DNA of 64,000 nucleotides from Phycisphaerae bacterium (GCA_028277645.1 JANQFV010000051.1:61376-125375); one strand, 5' to 3'; positions 25,500 through 34,530 are shown, counted from the stretch's first letter. Made by a program: numbers and translations. The notes: generated by a model not told the origin, from the letters alone.

Positions 25500-28169
25500 C
25501 TACGCGTTCATGTCCTTCCAGCGCTTGGCCATCTGCCCGAACACCGCCAGCGCGATCGTCGCCAGAATGCCGATAGACGCGAACGGGATCCAGACCATGT
25601 ACTGCGGGTGATACTTGTCCCACAGCAGGTTTGTCGTGGCCAAGCTGTTGTTTTTCAGCTCGACCGACGCGCGAGCCTGCGCCTCTGGCACACTCATACG
25701 CAACAACCAGCGCGCGTGGTCCGCGTTGCGTGTCCAGTCCTTCGCCGCCAGCGCGTCCTGAATCAGATCCTGATTCCCGGCCAATCGTTCGTAGAACGTC
25801 TGCTCCTGCGTCCCTCCGAACCACCCGGATACGGTTGCCACGATCACATCTATGAACCCCTGCTCATCGATACGATCCTCCGCGATCGCTTTCGCATCCG
25901 CGTCATCATCGATCATCTCTTCCAGCAGCGTTACGTCGTGCGACCAGTTCCGCTGCGCGACGGCGATGAACCGCACGTGCGGCAACTGCGCCAGGTAGAC
26001 GTACAGGCGGTCGCGCTCGTCCGTCGCAGCCGTATCCAGCTCCAACAATTCCCGCTCAACCTCGACGGCCGAAGCCCCCTCCGCGGCGCTCAGTGCAAAG
26101 AACGACTTGGTGCGACCGATACCGACCTTCTCCGGAATGTCCTCGACCGGATTCTCGATTTCGATCTGCGCCACAGCGGTCGCCAGCCGATCTGTAGCCT
26201 GCGCAAGATACTCGAGTGCGAGGTTGTTCAGCACTTCGGGCTCGGTGCCATAGGTCTCCCACAGCAGCTCGACGATCGCGCGATCGTACAGCTTGCGATC
26301 AACCTCACGCTCCTGGTTGATGAACTCCCGCACAACGTCCAGTACCTCGACCCGCGATACGTGCGTCCACTTGGGCAGATCGCCAATGTGGGCCGCCAAC
26401 TCGCCGGCGGGAATAGCACCGCCGCGGTCGAGCTTCGGCTGCACGCTCTCGATCGCGGTCGGCACATTCTGCGCGAGATACAAGTACGCGAGGTTCACGA
26501 TCTGTCCACGATCGTATTGGTACTGCGCGCGAAGCGTCTCGCCCGCCACACTCGGATCAACCTTCATTTCGGCAGCGGCCAGCGCCAACGCTTCGCCACG
26601 CTCGATACCCAGCATCGTCGGGATTCGATCAAGTGAGTCGCTCCAGTCGATCGAACGTGCCGCCTCGCCGATCAGCGCCGGCCGCGCAGCCAGCTCCTTC
26701 AACGCCAGCGTGGCTTTCTCACCGTAGTTGTCGTAGACGATGCCGGCGATCATCGAGCCCAGGCCGACGCCGACACCAACTGGAATGTTGACGTACCCCA
26801 GATACAGCCCCTTCTTCCCTGGCGGCGCGATCAGGCCCAGATACTCATTCTTTTTCGGCCCGGTCCACATTTCGCCCAACGAGAAGAACACGATGCCGAG
26901 CAGCAGGATCCAGCCGCTCTGCGTCAGGCCCGCAACCAGCACGCCGAGCGTTGCCACGGACATGCCGACCAGCATCGCGCTGAGCGTCCGCATCTTGCGC
27001 GCGGCCCACGAGATCGGCACGATGAGTGCGACGATCAACGCAGCATTGAGGTTCAGCAGAATCTGCTGCGGCACCTGAATGAGCCCGCGGTCGCCATACT
27101 CACGCCACGCCGCGGGCGCGTAATCCGCGATCTGGTCCGAGTTGATCCAGTCGGTGATGAAGTTCGGGTGCAGGTCCCAGAGCTGGTACATCATCATCCA
27201 GAAGCAGGACATGATCAGCAGGAACGCCGGCAGACGAAGCTGCCACTGGAACGTGCCACCCTGAAGCCACGTCGCCAACAGACCACCCAGAACGAACACG
27301 CCCAGCCCCGCGCCGCTCAACATGCCCGCCTGCTCGGTCAGGTTCAGCCATTTCGCGACCTCGGTGTACAGGATGAACACGAACAGCCCGACGACCACCA
27401 GGAGAATGCCCAGCGGGCCGCGGAGGGGGTGCAGGCGACCGCCCACGAACCAGTAGGGCCAGATGTTCTCGACCGTGCGACCGAAGACCTTCACCAAACT
27501 CTCGGTCTTATCAGCGCCGGACGGCACGTCGCGGAAGGTGAGCAGCAACAGCAGGTTCATCGCGGTGAAGATCGCCGACGCGATAAACAGGTTGCGCCAC
27601 CCTTCTGCACTGTGCGGTTTGCCCAGGATGATCGTCGCCAGGATCGGCGCCAGCACCGCCCCGATGTTGACGACCCAATAGAAGATGCCCCAGCCGAGCG
27701 ACGAGTTCTCCTTCGTCAGGTTCTGCGCGATCGAGCCCTGCAACGCCGGTTTGAAAAACGCCGTCCCGGTCGCCAGCACCAGAATGCCGGCGAAGAACCC
27801 GTAGTAATCGTGGAACGCCGCCATCATCAGGTAACCGACCACGTTGGCACTGATGGCGAAGAACAGCACCTTCTTGTAGCCGTAGCGGTCGGCGATGCCG
27901 CCGGTGAACATGGGCAGCCACGACTGCAGGATGGCCCACCACATGTAGATCCAGCCCTTGTGGATCGCGGTCAGGTGCAGCCCGCCGGGCTCGGTGGCCT
28001 GCATGATGTACAGCGGCACGACGGCCCGGATGCCGAAATACGCCAGCCGCTCGAACATCTCGATGCTGTTCAGCATCCAGTACGGCCGGCCGAACGCACT
28101 GCCTTTGGCGGGCGGTGGCGTTGACGTGGATGCACTCTGCTCGGCGGTGTTGCCCGTCTGGTTGCTCAT
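25500..28169 (-). CDS. POT/MFS-type transporter with a large soluble insert
   Basis: An 889-residue protein. Residues about 25-475 carry the multi-helix MFS core with POT-like features (EMFERLAYFGIRA, GGIADRYGYKK, FFKPALQGSIAQNL), typical of proton-coupled oligopeptide transporters. Between this core and the last membrane helix (VWIPFASIGILATIALAVFG) lies a soluble, charged, helical insert of about 370 residues (477-848) absent from ordinary POT proteins; it contains YLAQ three times. GGAG 7 nt upstream supports the ATG. The substrate is unknown. Confidence 0.85.
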   Translation of the reverse strand: MSNQTGNTAEQSASTSTPPPAKGSAFGRPYWMLNSIEMFERLAYFGIRAVVPLYIMQATEPGGLHLTAIHKGWIYMWWAILQSWLPMFTGGIADRYGYKKVLFFAISANVVGYLMMAAFHDYYGFFAGILVLATGTAFFKPALQGSIAQNLTKENSSLGWGIFYWVVNIGAVLAPILATIILGKPHSAEGWRNLFIASAIFTAMNLLLLLTFRDVPSGADKTESLVKVFGRTVENIWPYWFVGGRLHPLRGPLGILLVVVGLFVFILYTEVAKWLNLTEQAGMLSGAGLGVFVLGGLLATWLQGGTFQWQLRLPAFLLIMSCFWMMMYQLWDLHPNFITDWINSDQIADYAPAAWREYGDRGLIQVPQQILLNLNAALIVALIVPISWAARKMRTLSAMLVGMSVATLGVLVAGLTQSGWILLLGIVFFSLGEMWTGPKKNEYLGLIAPPGKKGLYLGYVNIPVGVGVGLGSMIAGIVYDNYGEKATLALKELAARPALIGEAARSIDWSDSLDRIPTMLGIERGEALALAAAEMKVDPSVAGETLRAQYQYDRGQIVNLAYLYLAQNVPTAIESVQPKLDRGGAIPAGELAAHIGDLPKWTHVSRVEVLDVVREFINQEREVDRKLYDRAIVELLWETYGTEPEVLNNLALEYLAQATDRLATAVAQIEIENPVEDIPEKVGIGRTKSFFALSAAEGASAVEVERELLELDTAATDERDRLYVYLAQLPHVRFIAVAQRNWSHDVTLLEEMIDDDADAKAIAEDRIDEQGFIDVIVATVSGWFGGTQEQTFYERLAGNQDLIQDALAAKDWTRNADHARWLLRMSVPEAQARASVELKNNSLATTNLLWDKYHPQYMVWIPFASIGILATIALAVFGQMAKRWKDMNA

Positions 28170-28236
28170 GATGACTCCGAGAGAATCGCCGCGATTCGCC
28201 GTAGATACCTGGCGGCGCCCAGGCCGCGTGCCCCCG

Positions 28237-28254
28237 ACCGTGTACGATCACGGT
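28237..28254. promoter_or_regulatory. Inverted repeat between the divergent transporter and IDH genes
   Basis: ACCGTG - TACGAT - CACGGT forms a perfect 6-bp inverted repeat between two divergent genes, a possible operator. There is no other support. Confidence 0.25.
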
Positions 28255-28326
28255 AGCAGGAGCAACGAGAAAGGGAAAGGGGCCGAAGGCGCTCAGCCAC
28301 TGAGACCTCAAGGCACGGAGGTCTGG

Positions 28327-28355
28327 TTCGACTGCGGTTGGTGGTGGGCTATACT
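28327..28355 (+). promoter_or_regulatory. Promoter of the NAD-type isocitrate dehydrogenase gene
   Basis: TTCGAC (28327-28332), a 17-nt spacer and TATACT (28350-28355). It gives a leader of about 40 nt containing a GACAGGAG ribosome-binding site. Confidence 0.6.
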
Positions 28356-28403
28356 CGTCTCCTCACCAACGACCGCCAGACAGATCACGACAGGAGTTGC
28401 GGC

Positions 28404-29411
28404 ATGGCTCAGACAATCTGCCTGATTCCCGGCGATGGCATTGGGCCCGCCATCACCGAAGCGACCAAGCACGTTCTGGCGGCGGCCGGGGCCGACCTCG
28501 AATGGGTCGAATTGCCCGCCGGGGCGGCGGCGGCGGAAAAGCACGGCGACGTGCTGCCGCGGCAGACCATCGAGGCGATCGAGCACCACCGCATCGCGCT
28601 GAAAGGCCCGCTGACCACGCCGATCGGCAAGGGCTTCGGCAGCGTCAACGTCCGGCTGCGCAAAACGTTCAACCTCTACGTCGCCGTCCGGCCGGTGCGC
28701 AGCATGCCCGGCATCCAGACGCGCTACGACGACGTCGAGCTGGTCGTCATGCGCGAAAACACCGAGGGTCTCTACTCCGGACTCGAACACCAGATCATCC
28801 CCGGCGTGATCGAGACGCTGCGCATCACCACGCAAGCAGGCTGCGAACGCATTGCCAAGTACGCCTTCAAGTACGCCAAGGAGCGCGGCCGCCGCAAGGT
28901 CACGCTCTTCCACAAGGCCAACATCATGAAGATGGCCGATGGACTGTTCATCGAGTGCGCGCGAAGGATGCACGAGCAATTCGGCGCGGGCATCGAGTAC
29001 GAAGAGCTCATTATCGATAACGGCTGCATGCAGATCGTCCGTGACCCGAGCCGCTTCGACGTGCTGCTGCTCGAAAACTTCAACGGCGACGTCGTCAGCG
29101 ACCTGTGCGCCGGCCTCGTCGGCGGCCTGGGCGTCGTCCCCGGCGCGAACATCGGCGACGATTGCGCCATCTTCGAAGCCGTACACGGCTCGGCCCCTGA
29201 TATCGCCGGGCAGGGCATCGCCAACCCGCTTGCACTGATCATGAGTGCTGTGATGATGCTCAACCACATCGGCCAGACGACCCCCGCCGAGAAGATCAAG
29301 CAGGCCTACAACGCCGTGCTCGGCGACGGAAAGCGAGAAGAACTCACCCGCGACATCGGCGGCACCGCAGGCACGATGGAATTCGCTGAAGCGCTCACCC
29401 GGCGAATGTAA
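28404..29411 (+). CDS. NAD-type isocitrate dehydrogenase (short, IPMDH-like form)
   Basis: A 335-residue beta-decarboxylating dehydrogenase. The start at 28404 has GACAGGAG 8 nt upstream. It has LIPGDGIGPAITEAT, LKGPLTTPIG, RENTEGLYSG and the cofactor loop HGSAPDIAGQGIANP; the Asp in this loop is the NAD-selecting residue of the family. The RENTEGLYSGLEH segment favours isocitrate over isopropylmalate. A second, NADP-type isocitrate dehydrogenase is encoded at 34.9-36.2 kb, so the organism probably has both cofactor forms. Homoisocitrate or another 3-substituted malate remains possible. Confidence 0.9.
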   Translation: MAQTICLIPGDGIGPAITEATKHVLAAAGADLEWVELPAGAAAAEKHGDVLPRQTIEAIEHHRIALKGPLTTPIGKGFGSVNVRLRKTFNLYVAVRPVRSMPGIQTRYDDVELVVMRENTEGLYSGLEHQIIPGVIETLRITTQAGCERIAKYAFKYAKERGRRKVTLFHKANIMKMADGLFIECARRMHEQFGAGIEYEELIIDNGCMQIVRDPSRFDVLLLENFNGDVVSDLCAGLVGGLGVVPGANIGDDCAIFEAVHGSAPDIAGQGIANPLALIMSAVMMLNHIGQTTPAEKIKQAYNAVLGDGKREELTRDIGGTAGTMEFAEALTRRM

Positions 29412-29481
29412 CCACCGCAAAGCCCAAAGCCGAAAACCCAAAGCTCAAAACCGTAGGGCTGGCTATGCCCGCCGATTGACA

Positions 29482-30480
29482 CCCCTCCCTTGTCAACATC
29501 TCGCGCGGGAGCGCACACGTGCGATTGACAAATAGAGTTGGCTGCTATGTTTGCGCCTGAAGATCTTTCTGCAACGAAAGGAGCGCAAGCATGAGCAGCC
29601 AAGGATGGTGGAAATTATACCAGATCATCAAGCGGGAAGCACGGCGATTGCCGCGGCCGAAGCGACGCTTCGTGTACTCGGATGCGTTGATCGCAGGGAT
29701 GTTCTTCTGGGCGGTGTGGCACGATCGGCCGCTGTGCTGGGCGGCCCAACGCACGAGTTATCACGGTCTGTTTCGGCCACGCCGGTTGCCCTCGAACTCC
29801 GAGTTTAATCGTCGGGTGCGTAGTCCACGCTTCGCGCAACTGCTCACACGCATCTTCGTCGCTTCGCAGCAGCACACGCGGTCTGCCGGGACGCTCGTTC
29901 TGGATGCCCGTCCTTTGCCCGTCGGTGCGTGTTCCAAAGACGTAGCCGCCACCGCCGGCCGCGTCTATCGCGGCTTCGCCCGCGGCTATCGTTTGCACGC
30001 GTTGGTCGATGCGCAGGGCTATGTGCGGACTTTTCGACTGACTGCGATGAATGTAGGCGAACCCGATGTCGCGCTGGCGTTGCTCGCCGAAGCGCCCGCA
30101 GGCAGCACGGTACTAACCGACGGCGTGAATGATTCGGCCCGACTTTATGAAGTAGCTGAAGCGCGGAACGTGCGTTTTCGCGCGCGGCCGCGGAAGAACG
30201 CCGGTCAGGGACATCGCCGACAGAGCGTGCTGCGTTTACGAGGTATCGCAGATTGGCACGCCAACGCGGACAAGTACGAACGGTTGCGGGGGGCGATCGA
30301 AAGGGCCTTCGCTTGGCAATCCAACTTCGGCGGCGGGCTCTGTCCGCTCCCCGCCTGGGTCCGAACACCCGCCCGAACCGAACGCTGGGTCACCGCAAAA
30401 CTCGTGCTCTACCACCTCCGCCGTACCCTAGAAAAACATGCCGCATGAACGGATATGCAAAATGTTGTGCAAGGGAGGGG
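29482..30480 (+). mobile_element. Complete insertion sequence (about 1 kb)
   Basis: The left end CCCCTCCCTTGTCAACAT (29482-29499) matches the inverted right end ATGTTGTGCAAGGGAGGGG (30462-30480) except for a short T/CA difference, and encloses one intact transposase gene. A 3-bp ACA occurs on both outer sides (29479-29481 and 30481-30483), a possible target duplication. The outer CCCCTCCCT/AGGGAGGGG part also equals the arms of the dispersed palindromic repeat, so the true IS ends may be the inner TTG..CAACAT part. Confidence 0.75.
29591..30448 (+). CDS. DDE transposase (IS4/IS5-like superfamily)
   Basis: A 285-residue protein, apparently intact, with AAAGGAG upstream. The catalytic triad fits Asp105 (LVLDARPLP), Asp177 (VLTDGVND) and Glu237 (AIERAFAW), with the intervening RGFARGYRLHALVDAQG strand pair typical of the DDE_Tnp_1 fold. 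The N-terminus contains a WAAQRTSYHGLF-type DNA-binding region. It is the only gene between the inverted repeats. The exact IS family was not determined. Confidence 0.85.
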   Translation: MSSQGWWKLYQIIKREARRLPRPKRRFVYSDALIAGMFFWAVWHDRPLCWAAQRTSYHGLFRPRRLPSNSEFNRRVRSPRFAQLLTRIFVASQQHTRSAGTLVLDARPLPVGACSKDVAATAGRVYRGFARGYRLHALVDAQGYVRTFRLTAMNVGEPDVALALLAEAPAGSTVLTDGVNDSARLYEVAEARNVRFRARPRKNAGQGHRRQSVLRLRGIADWHANADKYERLRGAIERAFAWQSNFGGGLCPLPAWVRTPARTERWVTAKLVLYHLRRTLEKHAA

Positions 30481-30497
30481 ACAGGGGAGGGTGAATC
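30471..30497 (+). repeat. Right half of a dispersed palindromic repeat abutting the IS
   Basis: AGGGAGGGGACAGGGGAGGGT followed by GAATC corresponds to the right half and tail of the repeat at 24762 and 52942. The matching left half CCCCTCCCT is at 29482-29490 on the far side of the IS. Confidence 0.5.
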
Positions 30498-30534
30498 AAA
30501 CTCGCACGCAAATTCGCGGCAAGTGAAACCCGCC

Positions 30535-31218
30535 CTACTTGGGCTTTCGCAGCTTCATTGCCAGCAGCAGCGGCCAGCCCATGTACTTCTCTGCCCGCGG
30601 CGCTTTCGCCACCAGCGCGGCGTCGACCTTTTGCTCGACCAGCTCCTCAATCACGAGCCCCGCACGCACGGCGGACATGACGTAGTCGGCGTACGTGTGC
30701 TCAAACGCCGCCACGCGGACCTCGCGACCGTCTTCCGGATGGCTGAAGCGTGCGGTGAGCCCCAGCAGGTTCATCGCCGGATGGAGCACAGTGACCATGA
30801 GCTGACCGGCCGGCCGCAGTACGCGATAGAGTTCGCGCTGCACCGCGCCCAGATCCGCCAGGTGATCGGCGACGAGCGCCAGCAGCACCAGATCGTACGT
30901 ATCGTCGGCCACCGGCAGCGGCGCAGGCAATTCATGCTCGACGAAGCGCACACTCCGCTCAGTGAGCTTCGCCCGCGCTTTGCCCATCATGCCGCATGAG
31001 GCGTCGTACGCATCCACGTTCGCGCCGGCGTCCGCCAACCACAGCGTGTGACGTCCCGTACCGCAGCCGACATCCGCGACGTGCAATCCCGCGGGCCGTT
31101 CGATCCAGCTTCGCACGACCGGCTCTTCCAGCACGACTAACGGATTCAGCTCCTCGTCGTAGATCGTCGCCCACAGGTCATAGCCGGCCTTGAGATTTAG
31201 GTCGATTCGCTCACTCAT
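30535..31218 (-). CDS. Class I SAM-dependent methyltransferase
   Basis: A 227-residue protein with motif I VADVGCGTGRHTLWLADAG at about residues 48-66, then VDAYDAS, and the motif IV/post-region DDTYDLVLLALV with VLRPAGQLMVTV. It belongs to the UbiE/Methyltransf_11-like group; the substrate is unknown. The start at 31218 is chosen over the ATG 27 nt upstream because TAGAAT lies 8 nt before it. It is followed by the IS region. Confidence 0.88.
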   Translation of the reverse strand: MSERIDLNLKAGYDLWATIYDEELNPLVVLEEPVVRSWIERPAGLHVADVGCGTGRHTLWLADAGANVDAYDASCGMMGKARAKLTERSVRFVEHELPAPLPVADDTYDLVLLALVADHLADLGAVQRELYRVLRPAGQLMVTVLHPAMNLLGLTARFSHPEDGREVRVAAFEHTYADYVMSAVRAGLVIEELVEQKVDAALVAKAPRAEKYMGWPLLLAMKLRKPK

Positions 31219-31226
31219 GACCACCC

Positions 31227-31232
31227 ATTCTA
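31227..31232 (-). promoter_or_regulatory. -10 box 8 nt before the methyltransferase start
   Basis: TGTAGAAT on the minus strand (extended -10 type) is separated by 8 nt from the ATG at 31218. There is no Shine-Dalgarno. Confidence 0.4.
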
Positions 31233-31256
31233 CAGGCTCGTTCACACGTGACGCGC

Positions 31257-31293
31257 AAAAGAAAAGCGCGGCTCGGAAATCCGAGACCGCGCT
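31257..31293 (-). terminator. Intrinsic terminator of the DUF1579 gene
   Basis: Read on the minus strand, the stem AGCGCGG-T-CTCGG / CCGAG-CCGCGCT with loop ATTT is followed by TTTTCTTTT. It lies about 30 nt after the DUF1579 stop. Confidence 0.8.
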
Positions 31294-31323
31294 CTTCCAT
31301 CGCCGTGGCGCGTTAGTACAAAC

Positions 31324-31902
31324 CTACTGGCGATGACTGGTGCCGGTGCCCTCAAAGACCTTCTGCGGGAACAGGCCGCCGGTCCACTCGGTCCAATCCC
31401 ACTCCCAGTTCTTGCCGCCGACCAACGTTGCCGTGCCCTTACCCTTCATGGTCAGTTTCTTGTACGGGTTGTGGCTCTTGCTATTCATGTGCCACGTACC
31501 ACTATCGGCATCATACGTGGCGGTTGCTTGGGCAACCGTGCCGCCGCTCATAAACATCCATGCGTGGTACTTCTTGGTCTTCGGACACCAGGTCCAGACC
31601 GCCATGCCCTTTTCGGCGTCCGGCTCATCTTCAGTACCGTGCTGGAAATGCTCCACCACGTACCACTTGTCGAGCGCCCACTTCGCATCATTCTCACCGA
31701 TGCCCTTCATCGTCTCTTCCGAGCCGGCCATCTTCATCTCGGCCGTGCCCTTCCACTGACCCACGAAGGACTGGAGCAGATCGAGCTCTGCCGGGCGCTC
31801 CACCGGCGCCATCATCGCATGCATGTCCGGCGTCTGGCAGCCGATCGCGGCCACCGCTACCAATGCCACGCAGCTCAGCAACGAAAGTTGTCTACGCGTC
31901 AT
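31324..31902 (-). CDS. DUF1579-family lipoprotein
   Basis: A 192-residue lipoprotein (lipobox AIGC, Cys22) with AAGGAGGAC 5 nt before the ATG. The mature part is a lipocalin-like beta-barrel of the DUF1579 family: LLQSFVGQWKGTAEM, then KWYVVEHFQHG, GMAVWTWCPKTKKYHAWMF and a C-terminal WDWTEW strand. The function of the family is unknown. It has its own terminator. A 15-bp palindrome CGATTTC-T-GAAATCG lies 18 nt upstream. Confidence 0.85.
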   Translation of the reverse strand: MTRRQLSLLSCVALVAVAAIGCQTPDMHAMMAPVERPAELDLLQSFVGQWKGTAEMKMAGSEETMKGIGENDAKWALDKWYVVEHFQHGTEDEPDAEKGMAVWTWCPKTKKYHAWMFMSGGTVAQATATYDADSGTWHMNSKSHNPYKKLTMKGKGTATLVGGKNWEWDWTEWTGGLFPQKVFEGTGTSHRQ

Positions 31903-31920
31903 GTCGCGTCCTCCTTCTCG

Positions 31921-31935
31921 CGATTTCTGAAATCG
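31921..31935. promoter_or_regulatory. Perfect palindrome upstream of the DUF1579 gene
   Basis: CGATTTC-T-GAAATCG is a 7-bp perfect inverted repeat with one central base, 18 nt before the start codon. It is a possible operator; there is no other evidence. Confidence 0.25.
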
Positions 31936-32063
31936 GGCCCTGACTCACTCACACAGAACTGAATCCGGCGAACATCATGGCGCGCCGCGCGCATTCTGTC
32001 CAGAGCGCAGACGCGCGTTGCACTGCGCGTCGTCAACGGCGTCGTCACGCCAACGCAACGTCA

Positions 32064-32627
32064 TCAGTACGCGTACTGCGGCTCCCAACCGGCAGCACCG
32101 TCCGCGAACAGGTCAAACAGGTGCCACACTGCGCAAAAGTCATCGCCCGGACCAAAGTACGCGCGCCCCGTGCGCACGATCGAGCCATCCGCCCGTTTCA
32201 AAAACGCACTGGCACCCGGCATGTATCGGTCCGGTTGATTGTTGAAACCCATCTTCGCAGCGAAGTCCGTATCGCCGTACGAAACCACGCGAAACCGCCA
32301 GCCACGCGATTCGGCGAATGCACGTTGCGTCTGCGGATCGTCCGGCGAGAACAGCGCTAGTCCCGCGCGGTTCGCCAGGTGCGACACCACGCCGTTCAGC
32401 CCGTCTGCCCACAGCGTGCAATACCGACAGGCCTTGCCCATGTTGTGAATCACCAATAGATCCTGCTTGTCGCCGAACAGCTCAGACAGCGTCACGGCCC
32501 CGCCCTCGGCGGCAGGAAACTCGTAGTTGTCGACCGACTCCGGCCCGATCGCCTTACGGGCTGTCACCAGCTTCTCGCGCAACACGGCCATCTCTTGTTC
32601 GAGGCGCGTAATCTCTTCGGACATCAT
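32064..32627 (-). CDS. DUF899 thioredoxin-like protein
   Basis: A 187-residue protein started at 32627, where GGAGGAACGA precedes MMSEEITRLEQEM. It has a coiled N-terminal helix, then a thioredoxin-like fold: LLVIHNMGKACRYCTLWADGLNGVV with a CRYC pair in place of the thioredoxin active site, and VVSYGDTDFAAKMGF. It is probably a cytoplasmic redox protein of unknown partner. TATACT lies about 35 nt upstream as a likely -10. Its upstream end abuts an RmlD-like gene in the same direction. Confidence 0.85.
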   Translation of the reverse strand: MMSEEITRLEQEMAVLREKLVTARKAIGPESVDNYEFPAAEGGAVTLSELFGDKQDLLVIHNMGKACRYCTLWADGLNGVVSHLANRAGLALFSPDDPQTQRAFAESRGWRFRVVSYGDTDFAAKMGFNNQPDRYMPGASAFLKRADGSIVRTGRAYFGPGDDFCAVWHLFDLFADGAAGWEPQYAY

Positions 32628-32706
32628 TCGTTCCTCCACACAATCCTCGGCTCCCAACCAGTATAACCGCTCACTGAAAGGCGCAGCCCCCCGCCGGGTG
32701 GTGTCG

Positions 32707-33489
32707 TTAATCCGGAAGTGATAGCCGCGTCGCCAGTGACCGCGTGCAAATGTGCTCATCGACTAGACGCTGGTCGTAGACGAAGTCGTCTGTTGGCTCG
32801 ACCTGCCACTGCCGGCCGTGCAACTCACTCAGCGCCAACGCGATCTCGTGGAATGTCCAGCGTTCATTCGCGTCGATGTGGTATGTTCGCGCTGGAGCCT
32901 GCGCAAGACGCATCAGCACGTCGGCCGTGTCCGGCAAAAACGAGCAAGCGGGCAGCCACTTCGTGCTGGCCCGTACGCAGCCGTGTTCGCGCTGATTGCG
33001 CTCGAGGAAATCGATCATGTTGTTCGAACCGGACGCGTCGCCGATCTGCCAACCCAGCCTCGCGATCACGGCGCCCGCGTTCACCGCCCGCACACGCTGC
33101 TCCGCGATGCGCTTCTCGTAGCCGTAGCCCTCGTGCGCGTCAGGCTTGGCAGCGACCGTAAACGGTCCGCGCGCATCGTCGGAGAACACCATCGCCGTGC
33201 TCGTGAACACAAGGCGTATTCCCGCCGCCGCCGTCAGCCGCGCCAGCAGCTCCGGCCACTCCACGTTCACGCACCAACCTTCGTTCTCCACCCCCGTCGG
33301 TTGCGAGGCGATCGCCAGATGAAAGATCACGTCCGGACGTACGGACTCCAGCAACTGGCGCGCCGCGACCTCATCATCAACGGCCGCACGTTGCCGATCC
33401 CACGCCGTCACGTCGTGCCCGTCGGCACACAAACGGGCCGACAGTGCCTGCCCAACCGTACCGTGAGACCCCGTAACCAGCGCCCGCAT
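32707..33489 (-). CDS. NAD-dependent epimerase/dehydratase, RmlD-like
   Basis: A 260-residue extended SDR: Rossmann motif TGSHGTVGQAL at residues 6-16, PDVIFHLAIASQPTG, LVFTSTAMVFS and GYGYEKRIAEQ (Tyr-x3-Lys catalytic pair). It most resembles dTDP-4-dehydrorhamnose reductase-type proteins, but has no rml genes around it. The sugar nucleotide is not predictable. It is separated by 5 nt from the upstream TPR gene and likely co-transcribed with it. Confidence 0.82.
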   Translation of the reverse strand: MRALVTGSHGTVGQALSARLCADGHDVTAWDRQRAAVDDEVAARQLLESVRPDVIFHLAIASQPTGVENEGWCVNVEWPELLARLTAAAGIRLVFTSTAMVFSDDARGPFTVAAKPDAHEGYGYEKRIAEQRVRAVNAGAVIARLGWQIGDASGSNNMIDFLERNQREHGCVRASTKWLPACSFLPDTADVLMRLAQAPARTYHIDANERWTFHEIALALSELHGRQWQVEPTDDFVYDQRLVDEHICTRSLATRLSLPD

Positions 33490-33494
33490 GACCG

Positions 33495-34433
33495 CTAATG
33501 CCGCGCCGGTTTGGTCAGCGACAACAGCATCTTTAGCCGGTCGTCACGCGAAAAGTGCGGCGCCGCCTTCGCCAGCGCCGCGTGCGCCGCATCATAGCGC
33601 CCCCGCTGAAACTCCATGAAGCCCAGCAGGAAATGCTCCGCACCATCAACATCCGCCCGCCCCACCAGCCGCTCGGCCAGCGCGTCAACGTGCCGTGCAA
33701 ACTCCTCCGGCGAGATGTAGTTATCCGCCAGATTCAACTGCATCGGCACCAGCTTCGGTTGCAGCTCCAGCGCACGCCGCAAGGCCTGCGCCGCCTCCGC
33801 GTCATGCCCGAGCGCCATCCGCGCCAACGCCAAGTGCAGTCGACTGCCGGCGTCACCCTGATCCAGCTCTCCCGCCCGGACCAGTACAATCGCCGCTTGT
33901 CGATACGCTCCGGCCCGCAGCAGCGCGATGCCGTCGTAAGTCGCTTCGCGATTCGCCGCCTTCAGTTGCTCGCCGCGCCGCCGCAGGAAACGCTTGTGCC
34001 GCTCGTGCTCTTGCTCACGTTCAGCCTCGCGGTACTGAGCGCGGCGCAGCCGCCGCCAGTTCTCGGCCACGTTCGGGTGCGACAGGTCGGCATGGTAGAT
34101 CATGTATTGCAGGCTGGAACGCCCGTCCGGCGACCAGCTACGCACGAGTTGATAGCCGTCTCCCAGCTCCGCCTTGCCCCCGCGGAGGCGCGAACGCGAC
34201 CGACGCTCGCCCTGCGTGACCATCAAAGGCCACCGCAATCCCGCAGGTTCCATCACACGCACGCGTGGCTGCTCACTATGCGATCGATCGACGCGCAGCA
34301 GCAGAACCGCGGGCTGTACGACCTCACGTGCTTGCCGCTCCGATGAATCCGCATCCTGAGCGACAGCGGTAGTAGCGCTGATTCCCCCAATCAATCCGGC
34401 CAATAGCCCGCTACGCAAGTGCCAACGGCGCAC
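33495..34433 (-). CDS. Exported TPR-like protein
   Basis: A 312-residue protein using GTG 34433, which has AGGAGGT 6 nt upstream; an upstream in-frame ATG lacks a ribosome-binding site. Signal peptide (SGLLAGLIGGISATTAVA), a variable beta-region, a strongly charged helix (REAEREQEHERHKRFLRRRGEQ) and three to four tetratricopeptide-like repeats (GIALLRAGAYRQAAIVL, ALARMALGHDAEAAQAL, GFMEFQRGRYDAAHAAL). TATACT lies about 55 nt upstream. It is probably a periplasmic scaffold; the partner is unknown. Confidence 0.75.
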   Translation of the reverse strand: MRRWHLRSGLLAGLIGGISATTAVAQDADSSERQAREVVQPAVLLLRVDRSHSEQPRVRVMEPAGLRWPLMVTQGERRSRSRLRGGKAELGDGYQLVRSWSPDGRSSLQYMIYHADLSHPNVAENWRRLRRAQYREAEREQEHERHKRFLRRRGEQLKAANREATYDGIALLRAGAYRQAAIVLVRAGELDQGDAGSRLHLALARMALGHDAEAAQALRRALELQPKLVPMQLNLADNYISPEEFARHVDALAERLVGRADVDGAEHFLLGFMEFQRGRYDAAHAALAKAAPHFSRDDRLKMLLSLTKPARH

Positions 34434-34530
34434 GATCGCACCTCCTGCACCCCGGGGATGCCGCGGAACGCCCACCAACAGTATAGTCGCCCCCACAAGC
34501 CCGGTTGCAGCGTTGAGGTGTGGAGGGGCG

